6,466 nt of DNA from JBDTDV01 sp039922875 (GTDB lineage Bacteria > Actinomycetota > Actinomycetes > Actinomycetales > Microbacteriaceae). The position numbers and the translations under genes are program-made. Shown in pieces: positions 1 to 5,863 of this stretch; within the stretch, counting starts at the first letter, position 1, and each line of letters starts with the position of its first letter. The DNA lies in the NCBI GenBank assembly GCA_039922875.1, contig JBDTDV010000045.1, forward strand, positions 1 to 6,466, read 5' to 3'. Under the pieces are notes generated by a model. That model was not told the origin of the DNA. It searched no databases and worked only from the letters and a program-made list of their open reading frames with translations.

Positions 1-50
1 CGCGGGTAGATCTGGTAAATTACCGCATCCCGCCACCAGCCGTCGATCAT
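1..50 (-). CDS. GH13 alpha-glucosidase family enzyme, N-terminal fragment (runs off left edge)
   Basis: Only the first 16 codons and part of the next are inside the window. Read on the minus strand from the ATG at 50-48 they give MIDGWWRDAVIYQIYPR. The W-W-x-D-A-V-x-Y-Q-I-Y-P-R pattern is the first beta strand of the catalytic barrel in GH13 alpha-glucosidases, oligo-1,6-glucosidases and trehalose synthase/sucrose-hydrolase relatives. The start is 10 bases after the MalG-like permease stop, with no clear Shine-Dalgarno, so translation is probably coupled to the permease. Its position as the last visible gene of a sugar uptake operon fits a cytoplasmic enzyme that cleaves the imported alpha-glucoside. 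The fragment cannot separate the GH13 subfamilies, so no symbol is given. Confidence 0.82.
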   Translation of the reverse strand, partial: MIDGWWRDAVIYQIYP

Positions 51-60
51 GTCGACCAGC

Positions 61-939
61 CTACTTAGTCGAACCGGCCAGCAGCGCGGTGACGAAGTAG
101 CGTTGGAAGGCGAAGAAGACGATCAACGGGATCACCATGGACAAGAAGGCGCCTGAGGACAGCACGTCGATGTTGGCGCCGAACTGCCGCAGCTGACCCT
201 GGATCGCGACCGTGATCGGTTGCGAAGACGCATTGGTGAAGATCAGCGCGATCAGCAGGTCGTTCCAGACCCAGAGGAACTGAAAGATTCCAAGCGAGGC
301 GATCGCCGGCATTCCCAGCGGCAGGATGATCGTGGTGAAGATCCGCCACTCGCTGGCTCCGTCCAGCCGGGCTGCCTCCATCAACTCACCGGGCACCTGG
401 GTGAAGAAGTTCCGCAGCAGAAAGATGGCGAACGGCAGTCCGAACGCGGCGTGGAACAGCACGACGCCCACAATCGAGCCGAACAGCCCAAGACTGCCGT
501 AGAGCTTTGCAATCGGGATCAGCGCGACCTGGGTCGGTACGGCCAGCAGCACTATCACCCCGACCAGCAGCCAGTCCCGGCCGGGGAATCTCACCCAGGC
601 GAATGCGTAGCCGGCCAACGATCCGACGATGATCACCAGCAGGGTAGCCGGTACGGTGATCGCGATCGTGTTCCAGAACGACCCCATGAACTGCGAGTTC
701 TGCAGCAGGTTCGCGTAGTTGTCGATGGTGAGCTGCGCCGGCGCGGTGAATACGGTCCACCATCCGGTCGAGCTGTTGTCGGTGCTGTTGCGCAGCGACG
801 AGATGAAGAGACCGATGGTCGGCACCAGCCAAAAGATCGCGATCACGATCAGGACGATGTTGACGACGCCCTTGCCGAAGAAGTCGAGGATACGCCCGGC
901 GGCCGAGCGCTTCGGCTTGACCAGCGTGAGGCCGGTCAT
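61..939 (-). CDS. MalG-like carbohydrate ABC transporter permease (CUT1)
   Basis: This 292-residue inner-membrane permease is the MalG-type half of a sugar importer and would pair with the MalF-like protein encoded just upstream. Six hydrophobic segments are visible at about residues 26-49, 92-115, 124-146, 155-176, 205-225 and 263-285. Between TM4 and TM5 is the cytoplasmic EAA loop that docks the ATPase: ELMEAARLDGASEWRIF from residue 185, with the invariant E-A-A and G194. The C-terminus ending ...FVTALLAGSTK is typical of MalG/AglG-type permeases (LxxGxxK). I chose the ATG at 939-937 because it overlaps the preceding stop as ATGA and has GGAG (948-951) 8 bases upstream. The frame stays open to about 1371, but that stretch is antiparallel-frame noise inside the other permease. 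Length is normal for the family. Substrate is inferred from the neighbouring GH13 gene only. Confidence 0.95.
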   Translation of the reverse strand: MTGLTLVKPKRSAAGRILDFFGKGVVNIVLIVIAIFWLVPTIGLFISSLRNSTDNSSTGWWTVFTAPAQLTIDNYANLLQNSQFMGSFWNTIAITVPATLLVIIVGSLAGYAFAWVRFPGRDWLLVGVIVLLAVPTQVALIPIAKLYGSLGLFGSIVGVVLFHAAFGLPFAIFLLRNFFTQVPGELMEAARLDGASEWRIFTTIILPLGMPAIASLGIFQFLWVWNDLLIALIFTNASSQPITVAIQGQLRQFGANIDVLSSGAFLSMVIPLIVFFAFQRYFVTALLAGSTK

Positions 940-2300
940 TGTTCGCGCTCCATCCGGAATCGGCGCACATTGATGATCATGAACGGCAACACGAGGACGA
1001 GCAGCAGGATCGCCAGGGCGCTGCCGAGGCCCTGGTTGTTGCCACCACCGAAGGAGACCGTCCACATTTGAACCGCGATCACCGTGGCATCCGGTAACGA
1101 CGATGGCGGAGGAATGACATAGACCAGGTCGAAGATCTTGAGCACGTTGACGATCAGTGTCACGAAGACTACGATCAGCACCGGCGACAGGAGCGGTGCG
1201 GTGATCCGCCGGAACACCTGCCACTCGTTCGCCCCGTCCATCCGCGCGGCTTCCTGCAGGTTGCGGTCCATCGCCGACAACCCGGATGCGATCATCACCA
1301 TGGCGAAGCCGGCCCAGATCCAGATATAGCTGAGGATCACCACTGCCGTCACCAGGCTCGGCCCGAGCCACGACACCCCGGCGAAGTGTGCGGTGAAGTT
1401 CTCCGCCGGCAGCGCGACGGTGTAGTTCCCGTTCGGCACCGACGGAATCGTGTAGGTTCCATCGTCGGCTGTGGTGCCGGTGGCGACGACCGTCCCGCCG
1501 GAGTCGATAGCGTTCACGGTGACACCCGGCAGGCCCTTCTTTTCGTCCCCGACCTTGCCGTTGGTTCCTCCCCCGCCGCGGACGAAGTCCAACCAGACGG
1601 TTCCGGTGATCGAGTCCGCCGCCGGCTTCGGCGCGGTCACGGCGTTTTTGGCGCTTGCGGGCACGTCCGCCGGCTTGATCGCGACCAGCGGGAAGTTCTG
1701 CTGATCTCCCGGAGCCACGGAGTCCTTCGAGTCGACGGCACCGCCTTTGAGCGTGGTGCCGGTGTCCTCCCTGGGGCGGGCGTTAGGATACGCGGACCCG
1801 CCGCCGAAGATGTTGTTGACCCCGACAATTGCCGCATTCACCACGCCGAGCTGGGGGCTCTCCTGGAACGTGGTTCGAAAGATCACGCCAGCAGCCACCA
1901 TCGAGATGGCCATCGGCATGAAGACAATCAGCTTGAACGCGATCGACCATTTGATCTTGTCCATCAGCACGGCGAAGATCAGACCGAGAATGGTGACCGT
2001 CACCGGCACGATGACGACCCAGATCACGTTGTTCCGGATCGCGGTGAAGGTCGCCGGATCGGTGAACATCTCGATGTAGTTGCCGAGTCCGAGAAAATTA
2101 GCGCCGGCCGCGTCGTAGAGCGAGCGCCAGATCGAGTAGATCACCGGATAGGCGACCAGCACCCCGAGGAGGACCAGTGCCGGAGCGAGGAAGCCCAACG
2201 CGATTCCGGTGTTCCAACCTCTGGCCCGCCTGCGAGGAGGGTGTTTTCTATCACCCTCCCCGCGCGGTTCGGCCGCCGTTACGAGCCCCGTGACTGTCAT
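936..2300 (-). CDS. MalF-like carbohydrate ABC transporter permease with an inserted SdrD/Cna-B-like extracellular domain
   Basis: This 454-residue protein is the MalF-type partner permease of a CUT1 sugar importer. Core helices lie at about residues 32-58, 92-113, 119-142, 314-340, 368-390 and 426-445. The EAA loop is at 347-371 (NLQEAARMDGANEW, E350-A-A, G356). The usual length is about 290-330 residues; the excess lies between TM3 and TM4, on the outer face. There residues 165-230 form a Gly/Pro/Ala/Lys-rich linker, and residues 231-298 resemble a SdrD-B/Cna-B beta-sandwich (GTVWLDF, KGLPGVTV, TTADDGTYTI, GNYTVALP). I chose the ATG at 2300-2298, preceded by a GGAG...AGGGG purine stretch (2312-2322), over an in-frame TTG at 2324 that would add eight residues and sit on that stretch. 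The stop overlaps the MalG-like start by four bases (ATGA), so the two are translationally coupled. Substrate is inferred from context. Confidence 0.94.
   Translation of the reverse strand: MTVTGLVTAAEPRGEGDRKHPPRRRARGWNTGIALGFLAPALVLLGVLVAYPVIYSIWRSLYDAAGANFLGLGNYIEMFTDPATFTAIRNNVIWVVIVPVTVTILGLIFAVLMDKIKWSIAFKLIVFMPMAISMVAAGVIFRTTFQESPQLGVVNAAIVGVNNIFGGGSAYPNARPREDTGTTLKGGAVDSKDSVAPGDQQNFPLVAIKPADVPASAKNAVTAPKPAADSITGTVWLDFVRGGGGTNGKVGDEKKGLPGVTVNAIDSGGTVVATGTTADDGTYTIPSVPNGNYTVALPAENFTAHFAGVSWLGPSLVTAVVILSYIWIWAGFAMVMIASGLSAMDRNLQEAARMDGANEWQVFRRITAPLLSPVLIVVFVTLIVNVLKIFDLVYVIPPPSSLPDATVIAVQMWTVSFGGGNNQGLGSALAILLLVLVLPFMIINVRRFRMEREQ
1407..1610 (-). other. SdrD-B/Cna-B-like domain encoded within the MalF-like permease
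   Basis: These bases encode residues 231-298 of the MalF-like permease. The order of motifs matches SdrD-B/Cna-B (prealbumin-like) beta-sandwich repeats of Gram-positive surface proteins: G-x-V-W-x-D-F, a Gly-rich loop, K-G-L-P-G-V-x-V, a turn with D-S-G-G, T-T-A-D-D-G-x-Y-T-I, then G-N-Y-T-V-x-L-P. Topology places it outside the membrane, on the face where the lipoprotein receptor docks. It could brace the receptor, contact sugar or hold the transporter against the cell wall; the sequence does not decide. The assignment is by pattern, not by a profile search. Confidence 0.7.
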
Positions 2301-2371
2301 GTGATGGTCATCCCCTCGCTCCAAACCGCGACGGCCGCGTGTGTTTCAGCTGCTCTCTTTTGCCGCGTCGA
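2301..2371 (-). promoter_or_regulatory. Spacer between binding-protein and MalF-like genes, with ribosome binding site and weak stem
   Basis: The 71-base spacer holds the purine-rich ribosome binding stretch of the permease (2312-2322). It also holds a possible weak stem: on the minus strand CGAC-GC-GGC (2370-2362) can pair with GCCGTCG (2335-2329), leaving a two-base bulge and a long loop. Such a stem could protect or partly terminate the message so that the binding protein is made in excess over the permeases, as is common in binding-protein operons. The stem is short and may be chance in GC-rich DNA. Confidence 0.3.
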
Positions 2372-3679
2372 CTACTTCCAGGCCTCGGCCGCGGCGGCCT
2401 CAAGTTTCGCCTGAGTTCCCGCGATATCTGTCGGGTTGTTGAAGAAGTCGATCAGGATCTGCCACTCGCCCTGACCCTTGGTCCCACCGAAGGCGCTGGG
2501 AGCTTGATCGGACATATCGAACCGGAATGTTTTGGCGTTCAACACCGCCTCGGCAATCTGCCTGCTCGTGTCATCCGGGTAGGCAGAGGTGTCGACCTTC
2601 TTGTTAGGCGAGGTAAAACCACCCAGCTTCACCCAGATCGTGGCGGCCTCGGGGGTGGCCAGGTACTTCATCAGTTCGGCGGCACCCTTTTTCTTGGTCA
2701 GCTGAATGGCAGCGTTGCCGCCGCCAACCACTGCACTGCCAGAACTGTCGATGGACGGGAAGTCGTAGAACTTGGCGGTCTTGCCGACAACTGCCTTGGT
2801 ATCGCTTGCGATGTTGCCCGCGACGAAGTCACCCTCATAGACCGTGCCGGCTTTCGGCGGGTCGCCGAACACCGCTGTCACGGAGTCACCGAAAGTCCGC
2901 TGCGCGGTTCCAGGCTGGATGAGCGCGGTGTCGCCCCAGAGCTGACCGAGGATCGTCAGCGCCTTGGTAACCGAGGGGTCGGTCCAGGGGATCTCGTGGT
3001 TCGTGAGCTTGTCGTACATGGCACCCCCGGCCGAGCGCAGATACACGTTCTCGAACCAGTCGGTCAACGGCCAGCCGGCGTCCGCACCGATTGACAGGCC
3101 GGGTGTTCCGGAGTCCGAGATGACCTTCAACTGCTTCAGGAAGTCGTCCCAGGTCTTCGGCACGGTCGCTCCTGCTGCGTCGTACACGTCTGCGTTGTAC
3201 CAGACGGTGGACTTGTTGGCACCCTTGAACCAGACGCCATAGACCTTGTCCTGATAGGAGCCGAGCTTGATCCAGTCTGGCGAGTAGTTCGCTTTCACCT
3301 CGGAGAGCGTGGCGCTGTCCAGCGGAATCAGGCTCCCCGCCTTTGCCAGGGAATTCAGCAATCCTGGTTGGGGGACGACCGCGACATCCGGTGGATTCCC
3401 GCCGGAGATCTTGGTGTCCAGCGTGGTGGCGACGTCGCTGCCGTAGCTTTGGTAGTTCACTTTCGCTCCGGTGTCCTTGGTGAACTGCGCGAGGACCGCC
3501 TCAAAGTTCTTCTGTTCGGCGCCGGACCAGTCGGATGCCACGCTGAGGGTGACCCCGGCAAGATCGCCGGACGAGGCGGTGGGACTGGAGCCCCCTGATG
3601 AACAACCGGCTAGAGTCATCGCCGCGATACCCGTGGCGGCGATGATCGGAATCATTCGACGACGATTTTTGATAGTCAT
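2372..3679 (-). CDS. Sugar ABC transporter substrate-binding lipoprotein (CUT1, probable alpha-glucoside)
   Basis: This 435-residue protein is the extracellular, membrane-anchored receptor that captures the sugar and delivers it to the two permeases encoded next. The N-terminus is a lipoprotein signal: basic MTIKNRRR, a hydrophobic stretch at 9-22, and the lipobox LAGC with Cys26 as the acylated residue, followed by a Ser/Gly-rich tether. The mature part has the features of bacterial family 1 solute-binding proteins: VTLSVASDWSGAE near 43-55, GGNPPDVAVVPQPGLL near 93-108, a hinge-region VWYNADVYDAAG near 159-170 followed by PKTWDDF, and many Trp/Tyr residues suited to stacking on sugars. I chose the ATG at 3679-3677 because GAGGAG (3687-3692) sits 7 bases upstream; the open frame above it carries no signal-peptide features. 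It is the first gene of the operon. The specificity (alpha-glucoside) rests on the GH13 gene downstream, not on this sequence. Confidence 0.94.
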   Translation of the reverse strand: MTIKNRRRMIPIIAATGIAAMTLAGCSSGGSSPTASSGDLAGVTLSVASDWSGAEQKNFEAVLAQFTKDTGAKVNYQSYGSDVATTLDTKISGGNPPDVAVVPQPGLLNSLAKAGSLIPLDSATLSEVKANYSPDWIKLGSYQDKVYGVWFKGANKSTVWYNADVYDAAGATVPKTWDDFLKQLKVISDSGTPGLSIGADAGWPLTDWFENVYLRSAGGAMYDKLTNHEIPWTDPSVTKALTILGQLWGDTALIQPGTAQRTFGDSVTAVFGDPPKAGTVYEGDFVAGNIASDTKAVVGKTAKFYDFPSIDSSGSAVVGGGNAAIQLTKKKGAAELMKYLATPEAATIWVKLGGFTSPNKKVDTSAYPDDTSRQIAEAVLNAKTFRFDMSDQAPSAFGGTKGQGEWQILIDFFNNPTDIAGTQAKLEAAAAEAWK

Positions 3680-3686
3680 CTGCGTT

Positions 3687-3692
3687 CTCCTC
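3687..3692 (-). promoter_or_regulatory. Ribosome binding site of the substrate-binding protein gene
   Basis: GAGGAG on the minus strand is 7 bases before the ATG at 3679. It fixes the start, because the in-frame ATG 15 bases further upstream overlaps this very motif. Confidence 0.85.
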
Positions 3693-3793
3693 ATTCCTGA
3701 TTCGGTTTTCGGCTCGAGGAGCATGCTGCCCGCAGGACAAACGACGCTCACACGGAGGGAGAGACTTCCGTCACGAAGCGACCCCCTTTTGAC

Positions 3794-3799
3794 ACCCTA
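3794..3799 (-). promoter_or_regulatory. Weak -10 candidate for the sugar operon
   Basis: TAGGGT on the minus strand resembles actinobacterial -10 boxes (TANNNT) and lies about 115 bases before the binding-protein ATG. No convincing -35 is present at 16-19 bases upstream; that stretch is GC-rich (CGGCGC). The true promoter may lie elsewhere in 3680-3878. Confidence 0.2.
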
Positions 3800-3832
3800 G
3801 TAATGGGTCGCCGCGGGCGCCGCAGAGGTACA

Positions 3833-3866
3833 TTGCAAATCAGCAACTTTTTTGCGTCCGATGCAA
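3833..3866. promoter_or_regulatory. Cluster of TTGC/GCAA half-sites, possible LacI-type operator region
   Basis: In the AT-rich part of the intergenic region four half-sites occur in 34 bases: TTGCAA at 3833-3838, GCAA at 3843-3846, TTGC at 3852-3855 and GCAA at 3863-3866, with centres 9, 9 and 11 bases apart. The last two form a TTTGC-7-GCAAA inverted repeat. LacI-family repressors of maltose and other glucoside genes in actinomycetes commonly bind TTGCAA-like half-sites, and the cluster lies upstream of the alpha-glucoside operon and nowhere near another start. No repressor gene is in the window, so this is inference. Confidence 0.4.
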
Positions 3867-3878
3867 ATAACGCCAAAC

Positions 3879-5162
3879 TCACGCGTCGGCGACGGTGAGC
3901 ACCTCGGCCTCTTCGAGCGGACCCTCTTCACCGAGGTCCACCCGCCGCAGCGCGCGATGACCGGCGATCACGATCAGCACGGCTACCAGCACCGAACCCG
4001 CACCGACGTAGTACGGCGTTTCCGGCAGATACGTCGCGGCCAGCCAGGTGGCCACGGGCGGGGCGAGCGCGCCGCCCAGGAACCGTACTCCGGAGTACGC
4101 CGACGATGCGACGCCACGCGGTAGATCCGTCGCGCCCATCACCGCTTCGGTGAGCACCGTGTTCAGCACACCGAGGACGAGTCCGCCGAGGATGACAACG
4201 ACCACGAGCCCCAGTGGGGAGCCAATGAAGATCCCCGCCGCGAGCAGATCGAGTGCCAGCAGCGGTAGCGCGATCCAGAGTACGCGGGTCCGCGGCATCC
4301 GTTTTGTCAGGATCGGGGCCACGAAGACAGAGGTCACTGCCAGCCCGATACCCCAGCCGAAAAAGGTGAGGCCGAGGCCCATGGCATCGAAGCCGAGCGG
4401 GAACGGGGTGTAGGCCAGGAGTATGAAGAAGCCGATGTTGTAGAAGAGTGCGGCAGCGGCGAGCACTCCGAGGGCCGGGATGCGCAGCGCGCGCAGCGGC
4501 GCGGACAGGCTGGATGGTGCCGGCTGCTCCGGATCGCTTTTGAGCAGCACCACGATCGCAATGAACCCGATGGCCATCAGCGCTCCGGTGCCGAAGAACG
4601 GCCCCCGCCAGCTGATGCTGCCCAGGAGTCCGCCAAGCAGGGGGCCGATCGCGATGCCGACGCCCAGGGCCGCCTCGTACAGGATGATCGCCGAGGAGGT
4701 GCCGCCGCTTGCCGCTCCGACGATCGTCGCCAGTGCGGTCGAGATGAACAGGGCGTTGCCAAGCCCCCAACCGGCGCGGAATCCGATCACGGACTCGACG
4801 TTCTGGCTCAGACCGGCGGCCAGTGCGAACACCACGATCAGCGCGAGCCCGATCAGAAGGGTCTTCTTCGCGCCGATCCGGCTGGAGAGCCAGCTGGTGA
4901 AGAACATCATCACGCCGGTGACCAGCAGGTAGCTGGTGAACAGCATCTCGGTTTGGGTCGGGGTGGCCTCCAGGCCGTGGGCGATCGAGGGCAGGATCGG
5001 GTCGACCAGTCCGATCCCCATGAAGGCGATGACCGCGGCGAAGGCGACCGCCCAGACTGATTTCGGCTGGTGCAGGATGTCGCGGATTCCACCGGTGTCA
5101 TGTGGGATGGCAGCCTGTGTGCTCGGCGCGTTGCCGAGGTTTGTTGCGCGATTCCCGGCCAT
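3879..5162 (-). CDS. MFS efflux transporter, DHA1 (12-TM) type
   Basis: This 427-residue membrane protein belongs to the major facilitator superfamily and most likely exports a small toxic compound or metabolite by proton antiport. Family signs include GIGLVDPILPSI in TM1 (residues 49-60, motif D-like), SRIGAKK in the TM2-TM3 loop (94-100, a motif A lacking its usual Asp), FRAGWGLGNALF in TM4 (128-139, with the conserved Arg129), and motif C in TM5 (G173-P174-L-L-G177-G178), the hallmark of drug antiporters. Twelve hydrophobic segments are visible with a central loop near 208-228 (KSDPEQPAPSSLS...). The acidic tail after residue 408 is unremarkable. The ATG at 5162-5160 shares its first base with the last base of the MarR stop (TGATG), and no strong Shine-Dalgarno is seen, so translation is likely coupled to marR. 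The substrate cannot be read from the sequence. Confidence 0.93.
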   Translation of the reverse strand: MAGNRATNLGNAPSTQAAIPHDTGGIRDILHQPKSVWAVAFAAVIAFMGIGLVDPILPSIAHGLEATPTQTEMLFTSYLLVTGVMMFFTSWLSSRIGAKKTLLIGLALIVVFALAAGLSQNVESVIGFRAGWGLGNALFISTALATIVGAASGGTSSAIILYEAALGVGIAIGPLLGGLLGSISWRGPFFGTGALMAIGFIAIVVLLKSDPEQPAPSSLSAPLRALRIPALGVLAAAALFYNIGFFILLAYTPFPLGFDAMGLGLTFFGWGIGLAVTSVFVAPILTKRMPRTRVLWIALPLLALDLLAAGIFIGSPLGLVVVVILGGLVLGVLNTVLTEAVMGATDLPRGVASSAYSGVRFLGGALAPPVATWLAATYLPETPYYVGAGSVLVAVLIVIAGHRALRRVDLGEEGPLEEAEVLTVADA

Positions 5163-5641
5163 CAGGCGTGATCGCTCTCGCGGATGACGGCGGCGGTGGC
5201 TTCGGTGAGTTCCACCCGATTCGAGACGATTTCCACTGCACGACGCATGGCCTCGACATCCCCGGCGTGCAGCCCTTCGAAGAGCGGCAGCAAAGCGGAT
5301 GCCAGCTGGTCGCGCCAGGCCATCAGCGCGCTATGACCTTTCGCGGTGAGCGCGATCTGCCACGCGCGGGCGTCGTCGGTGTCGGCGATCCGCTTCACCC
5401 ACTCGGTCTCGACTAGGTTTCGCACGATCTTCGTCATGGTCGGCTGGGAGACTCGGCTGTGCGCGGCGAGTTCACCCAGGCGCAGCGGCCCGGTACTCTT
5501 CAAGACCGACAGCGTGCGCCAGGTCGCCGGAGACTCTTGGTTTCCGGTCAGCCGCGCGGCAAGCCGGGTCAGCCGATGTGTGGCCTGAACGAGGTCTCCC
5601 AGGATCTCATGGAGTTCTGTGGTTTCCGTAACAGTAGGCAT
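5162..5641 (-). CDS. MarR-family transcriptional regulator
   Basis: This 159-residue cytoplasmic protein is a dimeric winged-helix repressor of the MarR family. An N-terminal dimerisation helix (residues 1-33) leads into the winged helix: GPLRLGELAAHSRVSQPTM is helix-turn-helix, the recognition helix is about residues 65-81 (SQPTMTKIVRNLVETEW), and the wing at 85-97 carries the conserved D-x-D-D-x-R pattern (ADTDDARAW). A second dimerisation helix pair fills 103-145. Length is typical. Its stop overlaps the start of the efflux gene as TGATG, which points to control of that transporter. The promoter in front carries an inverted repeat overlapping the -10 box, so autorepression relieved by a ligand is likely. 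The ATG at 5641-5639 lacks a Shine-Dalgarno, and the TATAAT box is only 6 bases upstream, so the mRNA is probably leaderless. Confidence 0.93.
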   Translation of the reverse strand: MPTVTETTELHEILGDLVQATHRLTRLAARLTGNQESPATWRTLSVLKSTGPLRLGELAAHSRVSQPTMTKIVRNLVETEWVKRIADTDDARAWQIALTAKGHSALMAWRDQLASALLPLFEGLHAGDVEAMRRAVEIVSNRVELTEATAAVIRESDHA

Positions 5642-5647
5642 CCGTCA

Positions 5648-5678
5648 ATTATACATAGCCTGCCTATGTATTTCCCAA
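5648..5678 (-). promoter_or_regulatory. Promoter of the marR-MFS unit (leaderless type)
   Basis: A perfect TATAAT lies at 5653-5648 on the minus strand. Six bases (TGACGG) separate it from the marR ATG, so transcription should begin at or next to the A of the start codon. Upstream there is only a weak -35 (TTGGGA at 5678-5673 with a 19-base spacer, or TGGGAA with 18), consistent with a modest, regulated promoter. Confidence 0.7.
5651..5671. promoter_or_regulatory. Probable MarR operator (8-5-8 perfect inverted repeat)
   Basis: Arms ATACATAG (5651-5658) and CTATGTAT (5664-5671) are exact reverse complements around CCTGC. The 21-base size fits a MarR dimer site. It covers half of the TATAAT box and the promoter spacer, so a bound repressor would block RNA polymerase. 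It is the only such palindrome near the gene. Confidence 0.78.
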
Positions 5679-5748
5679 TCGGGTACGCCGCCGCCACGGG
5701 TACGCGGCACGCGCCACGCGCCACGGGCGGGTTGATCCCGCGCACACG

Positions 5749-5789
5749 GCGAAGGGCGCCGCCTACCCCTGGTAGACGGCGCCCTTCGC
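5749..5789 (-). terminator. Terminator hairpin after rplL
   Basis: The arms at 5749-5761 and 5777-5789 are 13 bases of exact inverted repeat (core GAAGGGCGCCG / CGGCGCCCTTC). Inside, after one mismatch, CTACC (5763-5767) pairs with GGTAG (5771-5775), giving an 18-bp stem with a 3-base loop. There is no U-run on either side, which is common for actinomycete terminators. It lies about 75 bases past the rplL stop and before the marR promoter, so it would end the ribosomal transcript and insulate the next unit. Confidence 0.8.
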
Positions 5790-5809
5790 GCAAGCCGGCA
5801 CTCGAAACG

Positions 5810-5831
5810 CTCCTGCGGACTCTTTCAGGAG
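5810..5831 (-). terminator. Small hairpin just after rplL
   Basis: CTCCTG (5810-5815) and CAGGAG (5826-5831) pair around a 10-base loop, 32 bases past the rplL stop. On the minus strand it is followed by CGTTT. It may be a weak first terminator or a 3'-end stabiliser in front of the much stronger hairpin at 5749-5789. Confidence 0.3.
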
Positions 5832-5863
5832 TTCAGAAGCTTTTTCGGGTGCAGCGCTTCGAA

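Larger units (their letters stand above)
3680..3878. other. Intergenic region before the sugar operon
   Basis: This 199-base stretch separates the MFS stop from the binding-protein start. Besides the ribosome binding site, a weak -10 candidate and the TTGC/GCAA cluster listed separately, I see no gene. I also see no convincing terminator for the MFS gene, so some read-through into the sugar operon is possible. Confidence 0.6.

Noticed and set aside
940..1371. N-terminal extension of the MalG-like permease to about 436 residues
   Set aside because: The added part is Arg/Gly/Asp-rich, has no membrane or family features and lies wholly inside the MalF-like gene in another frame. The ATG at 939 has a GGAG and overlaps the previous stop.
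220..2414. Long plus-strand open frames opposite the permease genes
   Set aside because: They are shadows of GC-rich minus-strand genes: biased Arg/Asp/Gly composition, no domain pattern, no ribosome binding sites.
3680..3751. 24-residue N-terminal extension of the binding lipoprotein
   Set aside because: It would bury the signal peptide behind a non-hydrophobic leader, and the clear GAGGAG sits 7 bases before the later ATG at 3679.
3789..3794. TTGACA on the plus strand as a -35 box
   Set aside because: No -10 follows at 16-19 bases (the DNA there is CGCGGG-like), and there is no plus-strand gene downstream for it to drive.
3851..3867. TTTGC-7-GCAAA repeat as a terminator for the MFS gene
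   Set aside because: The stem is only 5 bp with a T/A-rich base, and the following run on the minus strand is A, not T. An operator is a better reading.
5701..5728. Four near-identical 7-base units (CACGCGC-like) in tandem
   Set aside because: Only two copies are exact. In GC-rich intergenic DNA this is likely chance or slippage, and it lies between the terminator and the marR promoter without an evident role.
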